DNA of 62,500 nucleotides, from NCBI GenBank assembly GCA_905221605.1, contig CAJNDS010000391.1:613940-676439 (forward strand), given 5' to 3'. Origin of the DNA: Symbiodinium natans. Taxonomy: Eukaryota > Sar > Dinophyceae > Suessiales > Symbiodiniaceae. Of the stretch, positions 20,704 through 29,989 are shown in pieces (position 1 is the first letter of the stretch; each line of letters begins with the position of its first letter). The notes below the pieces were generated by a model. The model had not been told where the DNA came from. It worked only from the letters and a program-made list of their open reading frames with translations, and ran no database searches. The translations under genes were made by a program, and so were the position numbers.

Positions 20704-20923
20704 CCAAGAATTATTGACCATTGACTGCCAAGGAACAAATCATCCAAGAAGCATTCTATCTTTCTTGGGGGTTTCTATAAAGGGGCAATAATATTATATT
20801 ATAAGGGCCCCTTTAAAACCCCCTAATACTTCGTTCATTAAATTCATGCATTTCGTGCGTCCCAGAGAACTCATTAGAAGTACTTTTAGGATGCATTCAT
20901 TTGCTAATTAATAATTCTTGGTT
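20704..20923. repeat. nested inverted repeats
   Basis: Outer arms ACCAAGAATTATT (20,703-20,716) and its complement near 20,909-20,923. Nested inside, GGGGGTTTCTATAAAGGGGC (20,767) is the approximate inverse of the segment ending TTTAAAACCCCCTA (20,827). It is a possible element end or terminator-like structure. Confidence 0.6.
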
Positions 20924-21304
20924 TATTATGCAAAGCCTTTTAATAGGGAAAAGAAGCCAATAAACTAAATATTGAAATCCTAATGAATTAAGTGAACACA
21001 CCAGACAAAGGATTTTGATAATAAATTTATGAATTTCATACACTTTTCTCTCTTTATTATTCATTTCTTGGTAATTTTGCTATTTATTATTGTAATCCTG
21101 TTCTCTTTCTAGGATTTAATATTTTTCCATTATAAATTTCTTGCACGTTTCGTTCTTTCTCTTCGTTTCGTGCATTTCTTTACAAACGAAGAAAAAGAAT
21201 GCAAATGCAGCCCCGCGCGATCAAAATGGACATCATGAATCATTTTTGTTTTTCACTCGTACAAAAACAAACACAAACAACGATTTACTAATTAAATTAC
21301 AACA

Positions 21305-21619
21305 TCATTCAGGAATCGGCATTATGATCTTGAAGTTACTCATATCATATTTGGGTGTGCCACGCTTCGCTTTCAGAGGCTTTTTGGCATTCATAAGTTC
21401 TGATAGAAGGTCATCATTGATCTCATCGGGCTTCAGTTTGGTATTGTTAGCTTCTTCATACTCCTGGATCTTCTTTCTGTGGTTGTCTCTTTGCGCGGAT
21501 TCCCTATACTTCTGCATAGATGCATCGTCCTCATTGCGCTTGTGATAATACAGTCTGTTGTAGATTGCGAGTTGTTCTTCGACATCTTCCATCGTCATTT
21601 CCTCAGGTTTCTTACTCAT
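21305..21619 (-). CDS. hypothetical charged protein, virus-like island
   Basis: 104 residues from ATG. The start MSKKPEEMTMEDVEEQLAIY is followed by a Lys/Glu/Arg-rich helical middle and a short C-terminal strand-like tail (FKIIMPIPE). It looks predominantly alpha-helical or coiled-coil. Upstream on the same strand is an AT-rich promoter-like segment (ATATAGTATATAGTATAG). It is the only minus-strand gene in the island. Codon use is AT-rich, unlike host exons. No family is recognised. Confidence 0.6.
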   Translation of the reverse strand: MSKKPEEMTMEDVEEQLAIYNRLYYHKRNEDDASMQKYRESAQRDNHRKKIQEYEEANNTKLKPDEINDDLLSELMNAKKPLKAKRGTPKYDMSNFKIIMPIPE

Positions 21620-21791
21620 ATCACTATACTATATACTATATTTTTATTCAGACCAGTTTCTTGAGAAATAACAATTATCAATCATTTAAAACACTTACTA
21701 TGGAAAATATCTTTGGCCAAATATACTTAAAAGGAAAACTGCTTTTAATTTTTGGGTTTCAATTTCATTAGTATATGTCCAAAGCAAGTAA

Positions 21792-22136
21792 TCAGCATTT
21801 GAATCACTGCGAGATTATTACAACAACCGCCGAAACCGCTTCTCCCAAGCCACCAGAACACAAGTCCAAAACATAATCAATTTATATTCTGATCGTAAGA
21901 TCGTCCAATTCACCACAGCAGAAAATTTAATTAGGAAACTCACCACTGCAAAAACAGAAAAAAATCACAACAAGATCTACGACAAGCGCAAGGGTAAAGA
22001 ACAACTAGGTCAGAGAATGGCACAAGCAAAAGAAGACAACAAAAGAACAGGAAAACCCAACTCAAGAGAGCCAAGAACGTATTCAGTCAATGTGTATTTA
22101 TGCAGACTCAAGACAGAAGCAGATAAAGGCATATGA
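21792..22136 (+). pseudogene. broken ORF, virus-like island
   Basis: 114 codons open without an N-terminal ATG. A separate ATG frame begins at 21,775 and stops after about 33 codons, so a frameshift near 21,800 probably separates the start from the body. The body is basic (for example QNIINLYSDRKIVQFTTAEN) with a lysine/asparagine-rich middle. A nucleic-acid-associated role is possible, but I do not recognise the family. Confidence 0.5.
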
Positions 22137-22282
22137 TCAACATCGTTCAGAGACACCCGGGGTAGGGAACACGTTCCGGTGTGTGTGAACCATTTTAACC
22201 TCTAATGTCTGCAAACGACACCATGGATTGAGCAACTTGTAGGGAAACACACTTTCAGGTATGAAAAGAAAGAAACGAAAAT

Positions 22283-22546
22283 ATGTCGTACACTCAAGGC
22301 TTGTTAATGACAGATGGCAGTTTTAAAGCCGACGTCGGTTACGCCGAAGGCTACATTGCTTGTATGAAAGTTAACTACGCTGAAAGGGTTGCTAACGCCG
22401 ATGCTTTCAAGCCACAAGAGGAAGACCTAGCCAACACAGAGTATGTCAGTATGCATCATAGGTTTATCCAGACACCCCTAGACCCACAGCATGAGACCTT
22501 GAAGGAAGCCATCAAAGTAAAGCATTATGTGAAGAACCAGTGTTGA
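22283..22546 (+). CDS. hypothetical small protein, virus-like island
   Basis: 87 residues from ATG, preceded by an A-rich leader. The sequence begins MSYTQGLLMTDGSFKADVGY. Composition is mixed and soluble, with no membrane span. The stop is TGA. A 150-bp gap follows before the next frame. No family is recognised. Confidence 0.5.
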   Translation: MSYTQGLLMTDGSFKADVGYAEGYIACMKVNYAERVANADAFKPQEEDLANTEYVSMHHRFIQTPLDPQHETLKEAIKVKHYVKNQC

Positions 22547-22694
22547 ATCAACACCCTAAACCATTTTTTCATGAAGGTTCTCTTACGGAGGACGATAAGC
22601 GAGAAAAATAATAAACTCACCATGGAAGCCGTTTGAAAAATCATAAATCAGACGGAAGAAGATTTTTGAAGCAACAGGGGCATCAATAACAGAC

Positions 22695-22850
22695 ATGATC
22701 AAGCTGTTTGTCCATCTCAACCTGCAAGTGAGCATTCGCGATGTCTTTGACACCCGCGTTTATAAACGCGACGCAATAAGGGGAAATCAGAATGTCCCAG
22801 CCTTATACGCTATCTATAGTGAAGAACAACGATATATACACAGCGAATGA
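22695..22850 (+). CDS. hypothetical small protein, virus-like island
   Basis: 51 residues from ATG, beginning MIKLFVHLNLQVSIRDVFDT. It overlaps the start of the next frame (22,792) in a different phase. Either the genes overlap or one ancestral gene is frameshifted here. No family is recognised. Confidence 0.4.
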   Translation: MIKLFVHLNLQVSIRDVFDTRVYKRDAIRGNQNVPALYAIYSEEQRYIHSE

Positions 22851-23109
22851 TCATTTGAGTATGTTACGGCAGATGCTACCGAATGACAGCAACTATAGCA
22901 TGTCTGTTAAGGCAGCATCAGGTTATCACCTTAATGAGAAGGAAGAACCCACGGAATGCAAAGTCATCACATTGCTGGACGACATACTGAAATACACAGA
23001 GCACAGCGAATACACACAGGTATATGATGGGCACGATCTGTTACATTCAGCTCATTTTGCGTGTCGGAATTTCATTTTAAGTTTAAGACGAACTTCACGC
23101 ATTATTTGA
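22792..23109 (+). CDS. hypothetical protein, possibly frameshifted, virus-like island
   Basis: 105 residues from ATG, beginning MSQPYTLSIVKNNDIYTAND. The sequence looks natural up to about residue 97, then changes to a basic tail as the frame beginning at 23,061 takes over on the same strand. A single frameshift near 23,060-23,090 could join them. No family is recognised. Confidence 0.5.
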   Translation: MSQPYTLSIVKNNDIYTANDHLSMLRQMLPNDSNYSMSVKAASGYHLNEKEEPTECKVITLLDDILKYTEHSEYTQVYDGHDLLHSAHFACRNFILSLRRTSRII

Positions 23110-23342
23110 GCAAGAATTATGTACCATTTAGTGTAATGGACAATTATTTAGAAGCGATAGAAGAGATTGAAGAAGTAGAGAAGGTTATCATACGAGATAC
23201 CGAGCTTAAAAAAAGGTGTTGCACCGCCGTTTCAGACTTGCTTAAGGCAGTTCTTGAGTATTTAAAGAATCTAGGAAAGTTAATGAGTGACAATCATAAA
23301 GAATCAAAGGAAGGTGGCTTCCACTTGAACACGGATTTTTGA
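23061..23342 (+). CDS. hypothetical protein or displaced C-terminal half, virus-like island
   Basis: 93 codons. The first codon is GTG, so this is probably not an independent start but the continuation of the preceding frame. It contains a glutamate-rich helix (YLEAIEEIEEVEKVIIR) and a further helix (DLLKAVLEYLKNLGKLM), suggesting an alpha-helical bundle or coiled coil. Confidence 0.5.
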   Translation: MSEFHFKFKTNFTHYLSKNYVPFSVMDNYLEAIEEIEEVEKVIIRDTELKKRCCTAVSDLLKAVLEYLKNLGKLMSDNHKESKEGGFHLNTDF

Positions 23343-23503
23343 CAAATAAACTAAAATAAACAATGAAGGTAAAACAACCATTGTGGATAAGAGTAGTTGG
23401 AAGGTTGGAAGAGGAAGCACTCCAGACAATGGTATTTACAAAGAAGGCGCGGTAGACCAAATTAGGATCGGTTGAAATCTGTGGCACGGGATGGGGTCAG
23501 AAA

Positions 23504-23614
23504 ATGGTAACACCAGAGGATTGTGAACAAAGAATACAGAAATTGGAGACAGATGTTGAAAGGATAGACAAAGATGTAACTATTTTGAAGAATAATCTTA
23601 ATGTGATGGATTAG
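23504..23614 (+). CDS. small coiled-coil ORF, virus-like island
   Basis: 36 residues from ATG: MVTPEDCEQRIQKLETDVER, then IDKDVTILKNNLNVMD. Regular heptads point to a short coiled coil. A 29-codon frame at 23,363 lies just upstream in another phase, so this may be the end of a broken gene. Confidence 0.4.
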   Translation: MVTPEDCEQRIQKLETDVERIDKDVTILKNNLNVMD

Positions 23615-23868
23615 TGTATAAATAAAGAGTTTCTATGGTAACTTGACAGTGGAAAGGCCTTGAGGGCTTTACAGCTCTTGGGTTTAAATGAAACATTGAA
23701 ACCCAGCAGTGTATAGTTCCCCTGCCCAAACATCAGAAGAAAATCAAGCCCATTGCTCCCGTGTGAGGAACAGATTCAAAAACACATCATAAGAGTGTGG
23801 AAATGATATAAATTCGTAATTAGTTTCATTAGATCTTAGGGAAGGCAAATCTTTTCATAATCTCTCAT

Positions 23869-24114
23869 TATGAAAAGATGCAGAACATGCGAATAAACGT
23901 AAACAAGACCTTCGTTGATTTTGATGCTTATAGTGCACCCGATACTAGCACCACTCGGAAGTGTTATCGGTGTAAACAAGTCTAAGATATCAATTGTTTC
24001 AAACGAACATCTTGTGTCAGTAAACACTCTCACAATTATGTTAAACACACCTTGACTTGTTCTGAATGCTTAGACAAGAAGCAGCTCAAAGGGATAGTGG
24101 TATTAGTTAGTCAG
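23869..24114 (+). pseudogene. degenerate zinc-ribbon gene segment
   Basis: The segment reads through several CxxC pairs on the + strand but is broken by a frameshift shortly after the first cysteines (near 23,897) and an in-frame TAA after the second pair (near 23,983). A third pair follows at about 24,058-24,069. It leads in frame into the intact zinc-ribbon frame at 24,115. I describe it as decayed and do not reconstruct it. Confidence 0.5.
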
Positions 24115-24561
24115 ATGGAGACAATCATATGCACAAGATGCCACAGTAAAAAACCTGCCGAGGAGTTCGGACGCAATAGGTTGGGGCAACCTCGGCGCAA
24201 CTGCATAAATTGCAGAGCAAAAAGGAAAGAACACGAGAAAACGAAGGTAGTAGATAAAAAGCCTGAAATACAAGAAGTGCTTGATCACGTTGGACACCTG
24301 TTGATGAACGACCTGTTTTTGGAGAACTACTTTATGATATTTGGTAAGCACAAGGACAGAGTAATGACAGAGACGCCTGTTGATGACAAACCAGAACAAA
24401 CAAGCTCATTCTACTTCATTGCAACACATAAGCTACAAAAGTCTTGGAGAATCCGAGAAGCTAAAACTTTCGTTTTACCCGTAACCCTAAACCCTGAAAC
24501 AGATTCTACAAGGAACCCCTTCAGGCTGTGGCACCGAGGTAGTAGTAAGCATTGGGAATAA
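24115..24561 (+). CDS. zinc-ribbon protein, virus-like island
   Basis: The frame is open from 24,052, with the first ATG at 24,115. Residues 6 and 9 and residues 30 and 33 form two CxxC pairs around a basic loop, followed by a lysine-rich helix (RAKRKEHEKTK). This paired-CxxC plus basic tail layout is known from many small virus and mobile-element proteins and suggests nucleic-acid binding. The last 25 or so codons (from about 24,480) are read from host CCCTAAACCC DNA, so the native C-terminus was probably lost at the insertion edge. Confidence 0.6.
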   Translation: METIICTRCHSKKPAEEFGRNRLGQPRRNCINCRAKRKEHEKTKVVDKKPEIQEVLDHVGHLLMNDLFLENYFMIFGKHKDRVMTETPVDDKPEQTSSFYFIATHKLQKSWRIREAKTFVLPVTLNPETDSTRNPFRLWHRGSSKHWE

Positions 24562-24699
24562 GATAGTTCTCCTAGGATAGGTGTGTGTGTTGGATGGCCG
24601 GGTGGTGCCATACGCCAAAATAGGCAAGTCTATCCCATTTGGGGGTCTACATATTCCATTTTGCATCGAAGATCTCCCACCCTCCTGGTACAGAATTTG

Positions 24700-24850
24700 C
24701 GGGCCCACTCTGGGGCTGGGCACTCCTGAAAAATTCTTGGGGTTGGGCACTCCAAATATTCTGCGGGGATACTCTTGGGGTTGGGCACTCAAAGGATTCT
24801 GGAGTTGGGCACTGCAGGGATTCTTTGGGGACACTTTGGGGTGGGTGGGT
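24700..24850 (+). repeat. TTGGGCACTCC tandem repeat
   Basis: Four to five imperfect units of 26-38 bp with core GGGGTTGGGCACTCCAAA and ATTCT-GGGG. Confidence 0.75.
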
Positions 24851-24969
24851 GATGGGCGAGGAGTAGTCTGGGCGAGGAGAAATTTGGTTTAGAATGGCAG
24901 ACTATGAAGCAGCAGCATACTACGCCTGAACCCGAGGTTTAGGCCAGGGTTCACCCTGGTCCCCCTCAG

Positions 24970-25118
24970 GGCACGAGCCATTCTCCATCGCCCAAACCGC
25001 TATATACCCTTACAACCTTCGTGGCGCTGAGGACGCTGGAGGAGGCGGTTCCCATCCCGGACAAGAACGACCCCTCAAGGCAGCAACGCTTCATCGCCAA
25101 GCTGCAGGAACTCTCTTG
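24970..25118 (+). CDS. internal exon candidate
   Basis: A strong acceptor GGTCCCCCTCAG|G, then 149 nt open in one frame that includes TFVALRTLEEAVPIPDKNDP and SRQQRFIAKLQELSW, then the donor TTG|GTATAC. The second half is clearly protein-like (helix, PDKNDP turn, helix). No family is recognised. Confidence 0.5.
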
Positions 25119-25195
25119 GTATACCCTCGCTGCTTCAGGGTTTGAGGCTCAGGGTTACTGCTCTGATTGTGATTAAATATCGTCATTTCTATTTG

Positions 25196-25239
<44 letters not shown>

Positions 25240-25459
25240 AGTCTCCCCTGGCAAGGGAACGGGCGCCCGCGTTGTCTCCACCCCCAGAGCGCGTTAAGAC
25301 GCAAACGAAAACGTCATGGCCCGTCGCACAGCAGAAGCAAGCAAAGGCAAAACCAGCATGACAAAGAAACCTTTTTTATGACAAGCTTGCTGATTGCATG
25401 GAAGCCAAACAATACTGTCAAAATGCAAGGGATGTAGGGCCGGGATGTCGATGTTGTCC

Positions 25460-25640
25460 AACATACTTTGGGGAGGGCCACCAGCTGCTACCATCGTGGC
25501 CCACAGGAGCCACAGGAGCCAGGAGCCGCCAGCTCCTATCAAGACCCAAGCGCACCCCCGGCCACACCAGGGCCGAGAAGCCGAGATTTGTAGTGGGTTT
25601 GGGTAGGGCCACCAGCTGCCACCATCGTGGCAACAGACGC
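25460..25640. repeat. short direct duplication
   Basis: GGGCCACCAGCTGC(T/C)ACCATCGTGG occurs at about 25,474 and 25,608 in otherwise unique DNA. Overlapping frames on both strands are not convincing. Confidence 0.6.
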
Positions 25641-26285
25641 AGGCTTGAGATGCACTGCACTGACAACTGCAACTGAGGCTTGGCACCACGCGTTACCGGC
25701 AAAGAAATGGTGTTTTCCGAGTGTGCCCAAGGGGGGAAGAAGGGGGCGCTCATCGAGCCTGAAACTTATAGGGCTCTTATAGTGCCGCCCCGGAGGTCCC
25801 CCTTCAACCGGCGCCAGCCCCAAAGCAGAGGGGAGCGCCTGACTCCGGGGATAGTAACGATAGTAACAATAACAATACTAGTACGTAATCAATCAGTTAA
25901 TAATTGCCAAAATAGGCTAGACTAGTTAGTTCTGCCATGATCATGATCATGACGATGATTCCTGCCGGTGGTTGATGTCGTTTTTGATCCAGCATCGGCA
26001 CGGTGTAGGTAGCCTTGCATACCTGATGAGAGTGCACCCCAACCCTACACCCTAGAAACACCAAGCGTTACACACAAATCACCCTAAACCCTAAGACCCT
26101 TTTTCACATCCAGGGCGGCCTGGCCGGGAAACCCTACAACCCTAGAATTCGTCTACCAAAAAGCTCCAAGCCCCTGAGCCCTGGAGGACTTGCTGTTGGT
26201 TAGCAGGGAATGAGGGTTAGGGCCACATATGTATGTGCATATATATATATACCCTTCAAAGGATGAGATAGGGTACCCCATACCC

Positions 26286-26345
26286 CCTTAAACCCTAAAC
26301 CCTAAACCCTAAAAAAAACCCTATAAATCCTAATTAAACCCTAAA
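26286..26345 (-). repeat. CCCTAAA array, left arm
   Basis: Eight CCCTAAA or related units immediately before the exon candidate at 26,353. Confidence 0.9.
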
Positions 26346-26352
26346 AGGACAG

Positions 26353-26441
26353 CTTGGCTGAAGAGCTGGCCGCGGCACGGCTCTCAGCCTGCTGGACAGA
26401 GCTCAGTCCGGCACTGCCCGAGCAGCCCATTGAAAACGAAC
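26353..26441 (+). CDS. internal exon candidate between inverted telomere-like arrays
   Basis: An AAAAGGACAG acceptor directly after a CCCTAAA array, 89 nt encoding LAEELAAARLSACWTELSPA and LPEQPIENE, and a donor C|GTAGGGTTTAGGG that is itself the first unit of a TTTAGGG array. This is the clearest case in which both splice sites touch the telomere-like repeats. Confidence 0.55.
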
Positions 26442-26560
26442 GTAGGGTTTAGGGTTTAGGGTTTAGGGTTAGGGTTTAGGGTTAGGGTTTAGGGTTTTGG
26501 GTTTTGGGTTTTGGGTTTTGGGTTTTGGGTTTTGGGTTTTGGGTTTTAGGGCTTAAGGGC
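26442..26560 (+). repeat. TTTAGGG array passing into TTTTGGG
   Basis: Five TTTAGGG units, then about nine TTTTGGG units. Confidence 0.95.
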
Positions 26561-26599
26561 TTAGGGCGAAGAATTTACTGAGCTGGACTGTTCGTTTTG

Positions 26600-28100
26600 C
26601 GGGGCGGGGGAAGGGTTCAGGGTCTGGGTTTGTCTTCTGGCAGCAGGTTTTTATGTTGCAATCCCGGTAGCAATGTTCGGGGCCCCTTATCCGTACAAGA
26701 GGCTATGTTAGGATCGACATCGTTGTGATCATAGGCCTCTTAACTTAGACGACGAACTGACTCGCCCTCGGTTTGTTTTTCTATCTGGTTAAGGGCGTAG
26801 GGTGGCGAGTGTTGCAACTCTTGCAATTGCCTTCGCTTTGCGCCTAGCTGACTTGGATGTTAGCCTACGGGTCGGGTGAGGGTTGTCTCCACTGGTCTAG
26901 GTTATTCTTGCTGGTCTCTGGAGCAACGAAACCGTAGCGCGCAGACAAAGGTCTGTTCCGAGTGGGGTCAGAGCGTCTGGGAGTTTTGTAGCAGGTGAGA
27001 GCTGGCTGGCTTGGAGGGTCCTGTAGAGTCAGAGATTGAATGGGCACATCGGGTCCAACAGGCTTGGCTGAGAATTCTTCTTCGATGTGGACATTGCAGG
27101 TCAGCTAGGCGCGCGGCAAAAAAGCACCGACTGCACGCCCAGAATGCAGCCTGGAGCCCCACGAGCTGGAGGTTCCGAGTGGCAAGGGCAGCCAGGGCAT
27201 CAGAAGCCCCACATGGCCTTCCTGGTTCCTTGGATCCGGCCCCCTTAATTGTTGAAGCCCAGGTAGCTTTCGAGACTACAAGCACTAGTTGGCACTAAAG
27301 CCCCTTGAGGCCTAGTAGTCCCAAAGCCGAAGTTGAGGCGATGGGCGTGGATCCAGGGGACCCGCGCGATGCTTTTCTTTGAGGGATTTTTTTCAGGGGT
27401 TTCGCTTGGAATGGCTCCTCACTTGCGCCTTCAGTACAACACGCATGTTCGTCATGCCGGGATTAGACCCATGCGGGAGGCTTGGGGTGGATTGGCACTG
27501 CTAGCTTGGTGAAAGTTCCCCTGCCAGGACGTAATTGTGTCAAGCATCGAAGAAGACGAGCCTGACACTAAGTTGGTTGCGTGCTTGAGTTGAGGGTAGT
27601 AAGGTCGTGCTGTTGCTGACAGCTGGCTATGAGCGCTTTCATTCATCTTGCTGTACGTGGCAAGCTCGTCTTTCAACCTTCATGGACACATAAATCACAG
27701 CCTGAGTTCCACCTTTGCAGCCATCACTTTCTGTTTGTGACCTTGTTCGGCGCAACATGCGCGGGGTGGAGGCCATACCCATAGCGAAGGAACCGAATGA
27801 CGCTCATACCAAGCAAAACATCAGAGATCCTCATCATGTCGTCGAGTGTACCCCCCCCCCCCCCCCACACGGCTGGATCTCATAGAGACGTTGAGAAGTG
27901 ACGCAGGCAAAAGGCCATTGCCTCCCGCATGCTTCCCCGCATAGAGGGCTTCAACCACAAGGTCCTGTGTAGAGTTGAAAAACAGCAGTTCCACCATGAC
28001 CTCTTCATGCTGCTCTGAGGAACGGCAATTGGAAAGCAATTTTCTCGGCCAATGCGACAAAGACGGGCCGAACTCGGGAATGGGAAGGGCTCGATGCGGC
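26600..28100. other. no firm gene
   Basis: The + strand frame 27,011-27,298 (Arg/Ala-rich) and the minus-strand frames 27,452-27,676 and 27,821-28,114 have no recognised features. A C run lies at 27,851-27,867. The motif CAGCTAGGCGCGCGGCAAAA lies at 27,104. Confidence 0.45.
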
Positions 28101-28104
28101 ATGG

Positions 28105-28155
28105 GGGTTTCCAAAAACGGGGGGCACCCTATTGGGGTCCTTCTCCCCCCGTTGG
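28105..28155 (+). mobile_element. family C, left-end copy
   Basis: CATGGGGGTTTCCAAAAACG followed by GGGGGCACCCTATTGGGGTC. The first part is the inverse of the family C right end at 48,613-48,640. Confidence 0.6.
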
Positions 28156-28210
28156 TAAACCCTAAACCCTAAACCCTAAACCCTAAACCCTAAACCCTAA
28201 ACCCTAAACG
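28156..28210 (-). repeat. CCCTAAA array
   Basis: Seven to eight perfect units. Confidence 0.95.
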
Positions 28211-28626
28211 GCCAAAAACAAGTTCCACAAGATGACGCTCAGAGTTTGTTGGCTGCTTTCGACCCTAAAACCAAGTTTCATGGAGTGTTCGATATCTTCA
28301 TAGTTGCCGTATCAGAACAGAACTAATTTCTCTCAGTACGTGGTCAGGGCCTTGATGATGACAGTAAAGGCCAAGGGAAGTCCGTACGTGTGGAGTGGTT
28401 CTTCTCATTTGTGCGAACCGTTGCGATTTAAGTCGTTATGCGGCATGCATGATTAATTATGTTGTGCTTGCCTCCTCATGTCCACACCCGAAACCTGCAA
28501 GAAGGGCAGCGTCGGGAAATCTAAGAGTCTAAGCACACCCCAAGATAGCTTCGACATTAACAGCTTAGGGCTTCTTTATCTGTTTTTTCAAGGGTAGTTT
28601 AGGGGTGTAGGATTCAGATCGTTGAG

Positions 28627-28671
28627 GCTTCCTAGCCTCTGCACCTCAATCCCAGACTCCCAATCTTCCAG
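28627..28671 (+). CDS. micro-exon candidate (45 nt), weak
   Basis: A TTGAG acceptor, 45 nt in phase 1 reading LPSLCTSIPDSQSS, and the donor CAG|GC. Length, phase and junction bases fit the array, but the peptide lacks the Gly-Phe core. TTTAGGG follows at 28,679. Confidence 0.3.
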
Positions 28672-28760
28672 GCACCGGGTTTAGAGTTTAGGGTTTAGGG
28701 TTTAGGGTTTGAGGGTGAGCTACCCTCAGTACTGCAAATCCCTCCTAAGGCCTCAGCCTT

Positions 28761-28857
28761 GGGATGTTCCCCCTTACGAACAGTCCTTCATAGGGATTTT
28801 TGTAGGGGGTTTCTAGAATCCCTATTCAGGACTCTTAGGTTACCGAAAGAACGTCCC
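28761..28857. mobile_element. MITE-like element, family B copy 2
   Basis: A 97-bp element from GGGATGTTCCCCCTTACGAA to AAGAACGTCCC, sharing ACAGTCCTT and AATCCCTATTCAGG(A/G) with the copy at 6381. Confidence 0.75.
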
Positions 28858-28992
28858 AACCTCAAGCCCCTAACACAAAGCAAGACAAGCAGGACGGAAA
28901 TGGACACGGCCATGGGAGGCAAGTCGGAGCGAACTTTCCCCCCAGACGGGCGGTGAACTTGGACCGTGGCTTGCAGGGGTAGAGGATGTAAA

Positions 28993-29107
28993 CTGCTACT
29001 TGCTCAAGAACCCCAAAAGTGTAAGAAAAATATGAAATCCCTATATTACCCTGAATAAGGAAGATTTTTGTTTTTATGTTTGGGGGGGGTTCTTAAGCAA
29101 TTAGTAA
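28993..29107. mobile_element. MITE-like element, family D copy 2
   Basis: The left end GCTACTTGCTCAAGAACCCC is inverted at the right end as GGTTCTTAAGCAATTAGTAA. The interior is AT-rich, with CCCTATATTACCCTGAATAA, which is mirrored in the 57.9-kb copy. Confidence 0.8.
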
Positions 29108-29720
29108 AGGGGTTGGGAGCCATTGTCTTGCTGTAGGGTCCCCGGTTTAGGGTTCAGGCTTCTATGCTTACAGGGTTATAGGCTGAACTATGGGTCAGAC
29201 ATTTGTAGGTTCAAGGTGGGGTTCATGTGATTTGGTGGATCAAGGTTGAGGTTTAGGGTTACAATCAGTGCCACCCAAATCGCATGACTAACCCTAAACC
29301 CTAAACCCTAAACCCCAAACCCGAAACCCGAAACCTGCAACCCAAGGCTCTCTCCTGGCTTCGCTATGTAAAAAGCACTCCCCTCCCCCTAACATGAACC
29401 CCACCCCCCCCCCCCCCCCCTAATGTTCAATACTCCCCAGGCCCATATACTGTCATGAGTACTTAAATATTAGGGGTGAAAGGGAGTTTTGATATTAGGG
29501 GGAGGGGATTGAGCGTCCCTAAGCCCTAAATGTAGCCTGTTAACAAGTTGAGGCTTGCTTAGGAGGACTCTGTGCTTGAAAGGAGGCTGCTAGGCGGGTG
29601 CCCCCTAAGCCCTAATCCCTCGATCCTGCCCTCCTAAAACCGAAACCCTAAACCCTAAACCCTATAGTTCGGGTACAGTAGAACTCAGAAGCGTTCTCAA
29701 GGCCGGATGTGCGGCTAAAG
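29108..29720. other. gene-poor, telomere-like arrays
   Basis: CCCTAAA arrays at 29,289-29,325 and 29,638-29,667, and a C run at 29,404-29,421. No exon was seen before the micro-exon at 29,723. Confidence 0.6.
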
Positions 29721-29722
29721 AG

Positions 29723-29767
29723 GCTCCAAGGCGCCATCCGGGGCGAAGACTTCGCCAAAGATGACAG
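29723..29767 (+). CDS. micro-exon candidate (45 nt)
   Basis: AAAGAG|G acceptor; phase 1; LQGAIRGEDFAKDD, with arginine codons rebuilt at both joins; donor CAG|GC. It contains the GEDF core of the 45-nt class. The frame is also open on both sides (29,690-29,815). CCCTAAA ends at 29,667 and TTTAGGG starts at 29,812. Confidence 0.45.
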
Positions 29768-29811
29768 GCGGCGTGTGGTCGTGGGGTTCGGGTTTTGGGC
29801 TGAAGGGGTTA

Positions 29812-29905
29812 AGTTTAGGGTTTAGGGCTTATAGGGTTTAGGGGTAGGGTTTAGGGGTTTAGGGGTTTACGGGTTTACGGGTTCAGGGGTTTAGGGGTTT
29901 AGAGG
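29812..29905 (+). repeat. TTTAGGG and GTTTAGGG array
   Basis: About twelve units, several with an extra G, forming the right arm of the bracket around the micro-exon at 29,723. Confidence 0.85.
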
Positions 29906-29989
29906 TTTGGTTTTTGGGGGGTTTCAGGGGTTCGCATGGTGGGGGGCGTTTAGTAGGGTTCAGGGTTTAGGGGCGGTGTAGCTTGCCCC

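Larger units (their letters stand above)
20340..24480. mobile_element. AT-rich island, putative endogenous virus-like element
   Basis: Composition changes sharply: both flanks are GC-rich with telomere-like units, while this 4.1-kb stretch is AT-rich, has no TTTAGGG or CCCTAAA array, and carries short closely spaced ORFs with AT-rich promoter-like gaps. One gene runs on -, the rest on +. The zinc-ribbon protein near the right end is of a type frequent in large DNA viruses and virus-like mobile elements. I see no capsid, integrase or polymerase, and broken frames suggest an old, decaying insertion. The left edge is AT-repeat DNA (20,370-20,600); the right edge is the return of CCCTAAACCC at 24,484. 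A chimeric assembly join is the main alternative. Confidence 0.55.
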
